Notes under the pieces: generated by a model | Databases searched by the model: none | What the model was told of the DNA's origin: nothing | What the model saw: only the letters and a program-made list of their open reading frames with translations | Part shown: piece by piece, positions 31,297-41,305 of the stretch | Numbering within the stretch: the first letter of the stretch is position 1 | How the letters are laid out: each line of letters begins with the position of its first letter | Source of the DNA: Fulvia fulva | Taxonomy: Eukaryota > Ascomycota > Dothideomycetes > Mycosphaerellales > Mycosphaerellaceae | NCBI RefSeq assembly: GCF_020509005.1 | Contig: NC_063012.1 | Coordinates: 1,984,001-2,048,000 of the forward strand | Length of the DNA: 64,000 bases | Direction: 5' to 3' | Made by a program: the position numbers and the translations under genes

Positions 31297-33564
31297 ATGG
31301 CGGAAAAGGAAATGCCAGCAAAAGTGGCGGCCATGAAATCGCGAAAGCGACAAAGATCGGAGGCGAACGGGAAGGAGGAATACACTGGGCCACGCAAAGC
31401 ACCGAAACGCAAGGTAGACATCAACTCGCTATCATGGAACGAGGTCTCATTACCGGATCGCATGGAGGACTTTGAGGGCTTCTTTGGACTCGAGGAAATC
31501 GACGATGTGGACGTCATTCGGGATGAATCTGGTACCATTGCTTTCCACTCGAAATCTGCGGCCAGTCGAAACGACGAGGAGCACGGCGTGGCGGCTGGTG
31601 AGGACGAAACTTCTTGGTCTGGATTCGAAGACGATTTTGCAGACGTTGCGCCCTCAGCGAAGCCGGTCAAGGCAGCACAGACGAAGAAGGAATCCAAGTC
31701 GAAGACCAAGTCGAAGCCTGCAGACAATGCTACCACTGAGACCTCGGCCAATGGCGTTTTTCAGAGCCTCACCGAAGACGCCGAGGACGATGTAGAATCT
31801 GTGGACGTGTCGGCATGGCGGAGTCTCAAGTTGTCGCCTGACACGATGGCATCTTTGTCGAAGCTGAAATTCTCAAAGCCTACGCCAATTCAGTCAGCTG
31901 TGATCCCACACGTCCTTGATGGACACGATGTAGTTGGGAAAGCATCGACTGGATCTGGAAAGACGCTCGCGTTCGGCGTTCCAATTCTCGAGCGATATCT
32001 CGAGCGGGCGTCGAGAAAGGCAGCAAAGGACGAGAGCAAGGCACCTCTTGCACTGATACTATCACCTACTCGAGAATTGGCCCATCAACTGGATCATCAC
32101 CTTACAGCACTGTTCTCTGAAGTCCTCTCATCCAAGCCTATGATCGCCACTCTGACTGGGGGTCTTTCGCTGCTGAAACAGCAACGACTACTGCGAGATG
32201 CTGATGTTGTGATCGCTACCCCTGGTCGTTTATGGGAGATCATCAGCTCCGGGCAAGGTATTGGCGCAGCGCTGAAGCAGATCGACTTTCTTGTTGTCGA
32301 TGAGGCCGACCGCCTACTCAGCCAGGGCAATTTCAAAGAAGTCGAGGACATCCTCAACACACTGGACCGCATCGATACAGATGAGCACCAAGAAGAGACG
32401 AAGTCCGCTGGTCCAAATTTACAGTCGCGACAGACACTAGTGTTCTCAGCAACCTTCGATCGTGGCTTACAGAACAAACTCGTTGGCAACTTCAAGTACA
32501 AGGACGATTTGCTGGGCACAAAGGCGACACTGGAGTACTTACTGAAGAAGCTGAACTTCCGGGAAGAAACTCCCAAGTTCATCGACATGAACCCCACCAA
32601 GCAGATGGCGACGGGCCTAAAGGAAGGCATGGTGGAGTGCGGCGGCACCGAGAAGGATCTTTACCTCTATGCACTACTACTGCTGAAGCAAGCGAAAAGA
32701 GCGATCGTCTTTGCTAACAGTATTGACGCCGTACGTCGCATCACACCACTCCTGCAGCATCTGAAGCTCAACGCACTGCCACTGCACTCCGGCATGATCC
32801 AGAAAGCCCGTCTACGATCAGTCGAACGCTTCAAAGATCCCAGCAACACCTCTCCAGTGGTCATGATCGCGACAGACGTAGCGGCTCGTGGACTCGACAT
32901 CCCGAACGTGGACCTGGTCGTGCACTACCACGTTCCGAAAGCTGCTGATACCTATGTGCACCGCTCTGGTCGAACGGCCCGAGCCGGTCAAGAGGGAGCT
33001 TCAATCCTGATCTGTGGACCCGAAGAAGTTGCTGCGGTCCGAAGACTGGTAGCCAAAGTCCACGCCAAGTCGCACATCAGGAAGCAGGAGGAGACATCAG
33101 ATGCAGCTAAGCAAGGATACTATATCAGAACTCTCGACATCGACCGCAGAGTCGTCTCGCGTCTGAAGGAGCGAGTGACACTGGCGAAGAAACTAGCCGA
33201 CACCACAATCGCCAAGGAGAAACATCACAAAGAAGACGAAGCCATGCGTGCCGCAGCGGAGGATCTGGGAGTCGACTACGACAGCGAAGAGTTCGAGAAG
33301 CAAGCCCCTGGGAAACATGGTCGAGGCGCAGGTCGCCTGAAGAAGCAACGACAACTCCGTGAACTGAGCAAGGCGGAGATCGCGCAGACCAAGGCTGAAC
33401 TGAAGCAACTGCTCAGTCAACGTGTCAATGTGGGTGTGAGTGAGAAGTATTTGACAGCAGGAAGGGTGGACATTGACGAGCTTCTTCGCCAACAAGACGC
33501 CGCAGCGGGAAAGACTGGAGACTTCCTCGGCACTGTGAGCAATCTTGGCTTGGAAGATCTTTGA
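31297..33564 (+). CDS. MAK5: ATP-dependent RNA helicase MAK5 (DEAD-box)
   Basis: Nucleolar helicase needed for 60S ribosomal subunit assembly. The 755-residue single-exon protein starts at the ATG in a good context (gaccATGG). The N-terminal MAK5 signature 'DFEGFFGLEEIDDVDVI' precedes the helicase core. Core motifs are the Q motif 'FSKPTPIQSAVIP', motif I 'KASTGSGKTLAF', Ia 'PTRELAHQ', II 'VVDEADRLL' (DEAD), III 'SATF', IV 'IVFANSIDA', V 'IATDVAARGLDI' and VI 'YVHRSGRTARAG'. The C-terminus is Lys/Arg-rich. Length and order fit the family. Confidence 0.95.
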   Translation: MAEKEMPAKVAAMKSRKRQRSEANGKEEYTGPRKAPKRKVDINSLSWNEVSLPDRMEDFEGFFGLEEIDDVDVIRDESGTIAFHSKSAASRNDEEHGVAAGEDETSWSGFEDDFADVAPSAKPVKAAQTKKESKSKTKSKPADNATTETSANGVFQSLTEDAEDDVESVDVSAWRSLKLSPDTMASLSKLKFSKPTPIQSAVIPHVLDGHDVVGKASTGSGKTLAFGVPILERYLERASRKAAKDESKAPLALILSPTRELAHQLDHHLTALFSEVLSSKPMIATLTGGLSLLKQQRLLRDADVVIATPGRLWEIISSGQGIGAALKQIDFLVVDEADRLLSQGNFKEVEDILNTLDRIDTDEHQEETKSAGPNLQSRQTLVFSATFDRGLQNKLVGNFKYKDDLLGTKATLEYLLKKLNFREETPKFIDMNPTKQMATGLKEGMVECGGTEKDLYLYALLLLKQAKRAIVFANSIDAVRRITPLLQHLKLNALPLHSGMIQKARLRSVERFKDPSNTSPVVMIATDVAARGLDIPNVDLVVHYHVPKAADTYVHRSGRTARAGQEGASILICGPEEVAAVRRLVAKVHAKSHIRKQEETSDAAKQGYYIRTLDIDRRVVSRLKERVTLAKKLADTTIAKEKHHKEDEAMRAAAEDLGVDYDSEEFEKQAPGKHGRGAGRLKKQRQLRELSKAEIAQTKAELKQLLSQRVNVGVSEKYLTAGRVDIDELLRQQDAAAGKTGDFLGTVSNLGLEDL

Positions 33565-33570
33565 ATACCC

Positions 33571-35005
33571 TCATCGCTTGTCTAGAGTCAACCCATCAAT
33601 ACCACCCTCGAATTCAGACACATCATACTCGTCCGGGTACTTTTCCACAATCTTCCTCAACTGCGCCATTTGCTCTCTCTGCTCATCCGTTGGTTCCGCG
33701 TACACATCCGTCATCATAGAACTGAGCGGCGGTCTCTTCTCTTTCTCAGCCTTTCTGTAAGCTGTCAAGATCGCCTTCCTCGTATCGGCCCGTAGCTCCT
33801 TCTCCTGCTCCTCGCTCCAGATCCCCTTCATTTCTAACCACTTCCTCAGCCGCGTGATGGGATTATCTCTCCTCTTCCAATCCTCCACCTCCACCTTCGC
33901 CCGGTACGCAAATGAATCGTCTGACGTGCTATGATGCGAGACACGATAGCTCATAGCTTCGATCAGCACAGGCCTCCCACCATCCTGCAAGGCGAGCTCT
34001 CTCGCCCGCCTCGTCACTTCCCTGACAGCCAGGATGTCATTGCCATCCACCCGGATCGTATCAATCCCATACCCCACGCCCCTCGACGCAATGCCGTCTC
34101 CTCTGTACTGCTCCAGTGTTGGCGTACTGATTGCGTACCCGTTGTTCCGACAGATGAACAGCACCGGACACGACCTCGTCGCAGCAATATTCAATGCCGC
34201 GTGAAAGTCTCCTTCACTCGCCGCGCCCTCGCCGAAATAACACGCCACAACCCTAGGATCTTCGGTTGGATTCTGCTGGTTCTGCATCTTCACCGCATAC
34301 GCCGCTCCACTAGCATGCGGAATCTGCGTGGCTAGAGGTGAACTAATGGTGTGTACATTCAACTTCCGAGAGCCATAATGGACGGGCATATTCCTCGCCA
34401 GACCCGAATCATGTTTGTTCGCGAAGAGCTGGTTCATGAAATCATCCAGGGTGAAACCTCTATACTGGAAGACACCATGTTCACGATACTGGGCAAAGAC
34501 GGGGTCTCTGGGGTCCAATGAGCTTGCGGAGCCTACGGCGATTCCTTCCTCGCCAGCGGAGACCATGTAGAAGGAAACGCGGCCTTGACGTTGAGCGTCG
34601 AACATTATGATGTCCATGATGGAGACTGTGACCATGTCTCTGTAGAGCTTGAGAGCTTCTTCATCGCCGATTTCGGGAGCTATAGCGTCTTTGTCGACGA
34701 CGTGGCCTTCTTGGTCGAGGATGCGGTAGGTGGGCATTGCGTCGTCTTCGGTTGCACGGTCGAATTTGAGGGCGGTGGAGAAGCGGGAGTTGACGGCGCC
34801 GGGGAATCGGACTCTTGACGTATTCTCAGTATCTCATACAATGTCTATACCTCCTGTGGTCTTACCGATCCGAGCCCTGCTTCTGAGAGACTGAGTTCCA
34901 TCGTCGTTGACAAGTAGAGCATGTGCCTTGCGTCGTCTTGGATCTGAGGGAGCTCTGGGCCAAGGCATTGCGCCCAAGAGCGGTGATTGTTCGTTTTGAT
35001 GCCAT
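33571..35005 (-). CDS. 2-oxoisovalerate dehydrogenase E1 subunit alpha (branched-chain 2-oxoacid dehydrogenase)
   Basis: Thiamine-diphosphate-dependent E1 alpha of the mitochondrial complex that decarboxylates Val/Leu/Ile-derived 2-oxoacids. Exons 35005-34866 and 34813-33571 join across a 52-nt intron (34814-34865), giving about 460 residues. The N-terminus is Arg/Ser/Thr-rich and without acids ('MASKRTITALGRNALAQSS'), a good mitochondrial presequence. It also holds 'FYMVSAGEEGIAVGSA', 'YREHGVFQYRG' and 'GSRKLNVHTISSPLATQIPH'. The ThDP motif is 'ACYFGEGAASEGDFHAALN...NNGYA', and the phosphorylation-loop region is 'SYRVSHHSTSDDSFAYR'. It is convergent with MAK5 (6 bp between stops) and divergent from COQ5. 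Confidence 0.93.
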
Positions 35006-35251
35006 TGTGGCTTGAAGAGAGTGTCCTACTACATCGTCACATTCCTGTAGTGAAAGAAGAGAGGGAGATGTTGTTCTGTTGCGCTTACCATCGGCAACTC
35101 CGCATTCACTCTCCACACGCGCTCCGGCTTAACAGGCGCGTCTGTGCATTGACTTTGATTCTGACGGCCGGGCCCGCAGAGCCTCAATTGTTTCGAGGAT
35201 CGTTTCGAGGATTGGACTTACCATTGCCGTTCATTGCAATTGTTGTCCAAC
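35006..35251. promoter_or_regulatory. Shared divergent promoter, E1 alpha and COQ5
   Basis: A gap of 246 bp between the start codons of two nuclear genes for mitochondrial proteins. It contains a repeated gaggatcgtttcgaggatt (about 35197-35215). Control elements cannot be named by eye. Confidence 0.5.
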
Positions 35252-36272
35252 ATGTCTACGTTTGCACCACGAGCAGCCAAACGACTGCGGGTCGCCGCGC
35301 CTAAGAGCTGGACTTGCGCAGAATGTCGCAGAGGCTTCACATCGAGCATAGCACGGAAACAACAGCCAGGGCCAGCAACACAGGATGGCAAAACGACACA
35401 TTTCGGCTATCAGACGGTAGCAGAGCAAGAGAAGGCGTCAAGAGGTACATGATACCACCAAAACGAAGGATGAAAGCTTGCTCACCCAATCTCCAGTGGC
35501 GGGCGTATTCTCCTCGGTGGCCAGCAGCTATGACAGCATGAACGATTTCATGTCCCTGGGCATCCATCGGTTATGGAAAGACCACTTCGTGCGCAGTCTG
35601 AATCCCGGTGTTCAATATGCCTCATTACACGACCAGAAAGAGGGACAGCGGATATTGGACATCGCCGGAGGTAGCGGCGACATCTCGATGCGAATGCTCG
35701 ACCACGCCACGAACATCAACAAGGACAATAAGACACATGTCACCGTGTCCGACATCAACCCAGAGATGCTGGCAGAAGGACGAAGGAGACTGTCAGCGAC
35801 CCCATATCAAGCAGCAGGAAGAGTCGACTATCTCGAGGCGAACGCAGAAGATCTACACACGATTGCGGATAGCAGCATAGATCTCTACACGGTCGCGTTT
35901 GGGATACGGAACTTCACACACAAAGACAAGGCACTGCGAGAGGCATATCGTGTGCTAAAGCCTGGAGGAGTCTTCGCATGTTTGGAATTTGCGCCTCAGC
36001 TATCGAATCCGCTCATGAATGCTGTGTACAAGAGATGGTCTTTCAGCGCGATACCCTTGATCGGACAGATTGTTGCTGCGGATCGTGACAGCTACCAATA
36101 CCTGGTCGAGAGCATCGAGCGGTTTCCATCGCAGCCAGAGTTCGCACGTATGATCAAGGACGCTGGATTCCTCATTCCTGGACAGAAAACTGATGGTACA
36201 TCTATCGAGAGCGGGTGGGAGGACCTGACAATGGGTATTGCGGCGATACACAAGGGTGTGAAGCCCTTGTGA
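35252..36272 (+). CDS. COQ5: Ubiquinone biosynthesis C-methyltransferase COQ5
   Basis: SAM-dependent C-methylation of the polyprenyl-benzoquinol ring in coenzyme Q synthesis, on the matrix side of the inner membrane. Exons 35252-35444 and 35497-36272 join across a 52-nt intron, giving about 322 residues. UbiE/COQ5 signatures are 'VASSYDSMNDFMSLGIHR', motif I 'ILDIAGGSGDISMRML', 'VSDINPEMLAEGRRR' and the second family signature 'YTVAFGIRNFTHKDKALREA', then 'RVLKPGGVFACLEF'. A basic, hydroxylated N-terminus with an 'RRGFTSS' cleavage-like site fits mitochondrial import. A start upstream of the ATG at 35252 would need a non-ATG codon. Confidence 0.95.
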
Positions 36273-36817
36273 GAATATGAAAGTTGTCCATAGATTGTCG
36301 ATAACTCCCCGACTCTGTACATTACCGCGCCTCTTCCTCCTGCTACGGACGAAGCTCTGCCCGAAGGAACGTGATGAGTGATCTGTATGCAGCAGTGCAA
36401 ATAATAACAGGATCATCACAAGCTACCCAAACCAGTTTGCACATGAACGATCTCTCGATGCCAATCAATGAAGCTGTGTTCTAGCCTCAAACCTTTTTAG
36501 AGAGCTCCCAACTACCGCACCAATGACAAGTCCCGTACCTTGCAGCATTGAACCAAGCGCGAGTCGGCACTCAACTTGGTTCCCACGCGTCATACGGACC
36601 AAAGCGCCCACCTCCACCAAAAAACAACACCACATCTTCAATCGTGTTTTCTTTATCCAATATCAGGCCCATTGCAACCAGCAAATTTATATACGTATCT
36701 GGATACATCACCGAACAAATTGTCGTGCTTGGATTGGCTATATGTGGTGTTGTTGTTGTCGCATGCTACCGTCGCAAACTTTTCACCTGTTTCTTGGATT
36801 GGAGAAGCTACTGCAAG

Positions 36818-37168
36818 ATGACCAAACACCTTTCAACACCTCAAAAGAATCAGATAGTAGGAGCCCATCACTACTGCAGACTTAAGGGCATCAAGTGCTC
36901 GCAAAGAGACTTTGTTAAGACCTTCAAACCGCTCTTCGCACCCACAAGGCATCAGGTGCGCAATGCTCTGGACACTGCAGGCTCAAGACAGCCATATCAC
37001 CTTCCAGAACCTCCACCTTCCGGACCAGATCAGCTCTTATCCAAGGAGGACTTGGACCGGTGTGAACGGCTGCTTGAGAACTGCCACAGCAGGGGTCAGA
37101 AGAACGCAGTAGATACACCTTGTGACTATAGACGCAGCAGAACGAAGAACAAGGTGGTGTGGATGTGA
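36818..37168 (+). pseudogene. Small ORF resembling the DNA-binding N-terminus of a Tc1/mariner-like transposase
   Basis: A 116-codon ORF starts 'MTKHLSTPQKNQIVGAHHY' and continues with 'RDFVKTFK...RHQVRNALDTA' and 'LSKEDLDRCERLLENC'. The layout (helix-turn-helix, GRP/AT-hook-like linker, then 'S.ED...' helix) looks like the N-terminal third of fungal DDE transposases. No catalytic domain follows, and the DNA is not RIP-altered. It could be a transposase relic, a captured HTH protein or a chance ORF. Confidence 0.3.
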
Positions 37169-37951
37169 ATAGAGAGATAGAACAACACCTTCAGAAATGA
37201 ACATAATCCCACCAGTTGTTTTGGGCGGTTTGGTCAGTGTGGAGCGTGGTTCCTCAACCACCAAACAAGACCGCGACCCAGACAAGCTCGCACTGCTCGC
37301 GCGCTGGAGTCTCTAACTCCATCCATCTTACGGTACCGTATCTCGTTTTCCAACTCTCCGAATCTTGCGTGCTCGCAGCTAGCTCGCCGGCCATGCTTGT
37401 CATCCCTCGGGACGACGCAGCCAATCCTCTTATCTGACCAGAGTCTATGACGAGCACGTTGTCGCACGCTGATCGGGGCGTAAGATGGCGGTCGGTCGCA
37501 CTGGCTTGCACCACCACTGCATACCTGTCCTCTGGCTCCCTCTGGCACGTACGCTCACAGCCACCGCTGCGTGGGTGAGGATGTGTTCCAAATGCTTTCG
37601 CGGATTCAAGGGTAGCATGGTGGTTTCCCTAGTTCTAGACCTCGGGGCATTGTGTGTCCTCTTGCGTGTCCTTTCGTCGGCCGGGGGTGATCTTGTTCAA
37701 CCTTGTTCTCATCCCATTGTTTGAACGAAGCTCGGGCTTGTGCGATCTTGGAGGAACCTACGCTAACAGAGCACGGTACTTCCATACCATGCGAGCTTAG
37801 ACTTCCTTCGGAGTAGTCTTCACAAACCACTTCGTCATTCATTTCTGCCTTGCTATCTATTCCTGTTCATCTTGCATACCTTTCCCCAGCATTTCCACCT
37901 CACAGCATATTCGAGCCGTAAGTCCCGACAATAAGGCGCACCACTACCACC
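37169..37951. other. Intergenic DNA upstream of the SIS-domain gene
   Basis: No ORF with recognisable motifs in either strand. The last about 150 bp are pyrimidine-rich, as is common just upstream of fungal start codons. Confidence 0.5.
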
Positions 37952-38752
37952 ATGTCCTCGCCACGCCCAACAAAGCGCCGCCGCTGCTCAGGCTACATCT
38001 CCCCACCCCTAACCGACGACGACAATCTCGACAATCTCAAAGTCCTGGACCACGCCGTCAACGTTCTCAAAGTCGAAGCAGAAGCCCTCTCAGGCATTCA
38101 TCACCTATACGCCGCCTCCGAAACTGCCCGAGACGGCCTCACATCTGCCGTGAAAGCAGTGGTAAACGCCAATACCCATGGCGGCAAACTCATCGTCTGC
38201 GGTGTTGGCAAATCAGCCTACATCGCCATGAAACTCGTCGCAACGTCGAAATCATTGGGAATTGCAGCGAGTTTTATGCACGCAACCGAAGCGGCGCATG
38301 GCGACTTGGGGGATGTGCGTGCAAAGGATGTACTTTTGTTTGTCTCCTTCAGTGGCAAGACGCCAGAATTGCTGAATGTGCTACCGCATGTCCCTAAATC
38401 TGTGCGAGTGATGGCGATGACTTCACATCTGTCGCGGGGGGACTGTCAGTTGTTGGCTGATAGGACTGATGGGATCTTGCTACCAGCGCCGATCCATGAG
38501 AAAGAAGAGACTACCTTCGGAGTCTGCGCACCCACGACCTCGACGACTGTAGCATTGGCCGTGTCCGATATGTTGGCTCTCACAGTGGCGAACGAAATGC
38601 ATCGGGGAAAGACGAAGCAAGTCTTCAAGCGGAATCATCCAGGAGGAGCGATCGGGATGACTCACCGCGAAGTCAAAGCATTGAAGGAAGCTGAAGTTGA
38701 TGTGTCAGTTGTGGAGCTACCGAGCCCGACCATTGCGGCGTTGGAGAAGTGA
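37952..38752 (+). CDS. SIS-domain sugar-phosphate isomerase-like protein (KpsF/GutQ type)
   Basis: A single-exon protein of 266 residues starting in a good context (accaccATG). One SIS domain is seen: 'LIVCGVGKSAYIAMKLVATS' (sugar-phosphate-binding turn), 'SFMHATEAAHGDLG', 'LLFVSFSGKTPELL', 'APTTSTTVALAVSDMLA' and 'FKRNHPGGAIG'. These match arabinose-5-phosphate isomerase-type proteins. The bacterial enzymes carry two C-terminal CBS domains, which are absent here, and fungi make no LPS, so the substrate is uncertain. The first about 35 residues are basic then acidic and probably disordered. Confidence 0.85.
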   Translation: MSSPRPTKRRRCSGYISPPLTDDDNLDNLKVLDHAVNVLKVEAEALSGIHHLYAASETARDGLTSAVKAVVNANTHGGKLIVCGVGKSAYIAMKLVATSKSLGIAASFMHATEAAHGDLGDVRAKDVLLFVSFSGKTPELLNVLPHVPKSVRVMAMTSHLSRGDCQLLADRTDGILLPAPIHEKEETTFGVCAPTTSTTVALAVSDMLALTVANEMHRGKTKQVFKRNHPGGAIGMTHREVKALKEAEVDVSVVELPSPTIAALEK

Positions 38753-38942
38753 GGACGAGGACTGGAAGTGGTATGCTACTTCAGGACTATGATGCTATGA
38801 TGTTATGATGCATGAAGGCCAGATGGTGTTGTACATCTTGCAACAGAGATCGAGCCATTGTCTTCCAAATATCCCATCTCTTGCTTCAATCTGCTCAATG
38901 ACGGATTCAGCAATGATAACAAATATGGCGCCACGTCAGGTC

Positions 38943-40854
38943 TTAAAGACCGAGCGCTATTCTGCGCCAGCAGTTCTCCAGATCCTCGCAAAGCGTGGTG
39001 AACGATGGATTCTCCAGATTTGCGATTATCCATTCGTCCATAGCAGCCGCGCGATCTTCTGGTCGTTGCGCTGCGAAGTCATCAAGCGATGGAAACTGAG
39101 CAGGTGCGTTGTTCCTCGACTTCGAAGCAGCATATCGGGAACTGTGATCTCCCTCTCTGGATGCAGCGGCAGGAGACGAAGGCACTCTGGTTCGAGCATT
39201 GATAATCTGCCTTGAAGGTGGCGGCGACTCCAGCTCATGGGGCGCATCAACCGTGCTGTCTTGTCGCCGCATCGCAGACTCCTTCAAACGATTCCCACGG
39301 GACTGCTTCACCAGCTCATCCATCGAGAGAGTTGTGCCAGCACTCAAACTGGAGATTGGACTTGGTGGCGCAACTTGTGGCGAGACCTGTGGTGCAGTCG
39401 ATATTTGAGTCTTCTTGGAGAATATCATCTTTCGAGGCTCGAATTGCTCATCCGCTGTGTAGAAGCTAGTGTCTGCGCTGCTGACAGGGCGTTTCTGTAC
39501 ACTGGTGCTAGTTGCCCATGTCTCGTGAGGTGTCGTGGTCTGATCCATCAGCGATGTAGACGAACGCTTCTCCACTTGCGGCTTCTTCAGGGGTGGCAGA
39601 TCTAGAGCACTTGACGGACGTGAGCTGCTGCCACTGTGACGGCTCCTCGGCACAGCCGAGTGAAGTTCATGCTCCATCGCAATTTTGATATCTTGCGTGT
39701 CCGGTAGCGTAAACGACGATGCCGATGCTGCCGTGAGCGGGAGTGGAACCTCGGAAGAGTGCGACATGTGGTGTTGCAGCTCCAGAGCTCCAGAAGAGTC
39801 TTGCTGCTGCAGAGTGGGTGGAAGTGTGTCATTCGCATCCATGTCTTCTTCAACAGCTTGGCGGATTGCCCCCATATTCTCGACATTGTTGTAAGAAGAT
39901 GGCCTTGCAGTAGTCGGCCCTGCCTGACCATATTGAGCTGCTGCCCCAGAGACTCCACTCGGTTGATTAGGAGCGGTGCGTGTTCGCCACATCTGAGCAG
40001 ACGAAGGCCGCTCTATTGCGAGTTCGTTAGACGCTACCTTATTCTCACCACGCCTGATGACGCGTGGAGGCGGCATGTCCTCACTTGCGGGACTCGCACG
40101 GGATCCCTCGTCATGTGGCAAGCTTTCAGGTCGGTGTGCCTGTCGTAGTGGGCTACCTGAACCCAGCGCTGGACCTTGAGTCGTGCTAGGCCTCACCTGG
40201 GTAGCCGGGCCTTTGCTGAAATATGGCGAGCTGGATTCCGCAGTGAGCGGACGGAAGTCCGATTGTGCCGTGCTTGGACGACCAGCAGTCCGACTCGTTC
40301 CTGGTCGTGCACTCGCCTCTTTGAACTCCATCCCACGCCACTGAAAGAGATCCACGATTTGTCGACAATCCGCCGCGCTCTGCATGCGCAGCTGAGTCCT
40401 ATGATCCTGTACACTATGTTAGCCATCATCAGTGGTCGCAGTGAGGCCCTTTCACAAACTTGACCATCTTGCAAGCGATAGCGCAAAGCAAGGAGATTGT
40501 TACTGGTGATGCCAAAAATGGGCAACTGCTCAATACGGGCAGATGTACCCTGTCGTTGGATGGCTGTCTTTGTCGCCATCGCACGTTCGATGTATCGATC
40601 AATATCTATTTTCTCCTGTTACGCAGTTAAGACAGTTCAGCAGTAGGTGTTCTTTGCTAAACACGTACCAAGACCTTCGTGCCATAGATGATCTTGAGCG
40701 AAAGTGAACCACTAGCGTCGTAGCTGCTATCTCCCTTTATGACAACGAAGAGGTCCACTGCAGTGAGATGCTCCCACGGAATCGTGTTGGTTTTGGCATC
40801 GCAGCCCATTGCGAAGGAATATTTGGCCAAGGGAAGACTGATATCGATGGCCAT
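38943..40854 (-). CDS. Putative meiotic recombination protein, Rec114-like
   Basis: Three exons: one from 40854 to about 40671, a middle one (about 40616-40466) and a last one from about 40408 to 38943. They are joined through a GTACGT donor and a weaker GTTTGT donor, giving about 600 residues. The N-terminal about 130 residues look like a compact beta domain ('ISLPLAKYSFA', 'IPWEHLTAVDLFVVIKG', 'SNNLLALRYRLQDGQ', 'LRMQSAADCRQIVDLF'), in line with the PH-like domain of Rec114. A long Ser/Pro/Thr-rich disordered middle follows. The C-terminus is a short helical block ('SFTTLCEDLENCWRRIALGL'), where Rec114 proteins trimerise with Mei4. Rec114 promotes Spo11 breaks. The assignment rests on layout and short motifs. 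Confidence 0.55.
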
Positions 40855-41305
40855 TTTGTGATTAGTGCTGAACAGTTAGCCTGCGTAGTAGGTGACTCTT
40901 CTCGAGCCGAGCATCGTGTTGGTGACAGTGTTTCGCAAAGTCTGTACACCGCGTGTGATGTATCGCGATGTTGTCACTGAAGCGAAAGATTGAAAGATGA
41001 AAAGGCAGGTGAGCATGTGAATGGCAAGGGCGATGCTCCGACCCCTGCCGTTTTAGTTCCGCCAAGGACCCTTGCCTTGCTCACGCGCAGCCTTCGCGGC
41101 AGGAGCTGGCGCATTGCGAGGAAGCTGCCACCGCGAAGCAAAAGCCAGCGATTCCGTTTATCTTCTGTTGCGCATCGCGACTCATGTTGATGTCTGTCAG
41201 AGCTGCAGTAATATGCGCGATACGATAGCCACTCTCACCGGTTGGCATCTTGTGTAACGCGACAATCCCGGTAGTGCAATCGCCCGCAAGCCAACAGTCG
41301 ACAAC

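Noticed and set aside
36000..36419. Minus-strand ORF of 139 codons
   Set aside because: Antisense to the 3' end of COQ5 with no motif.
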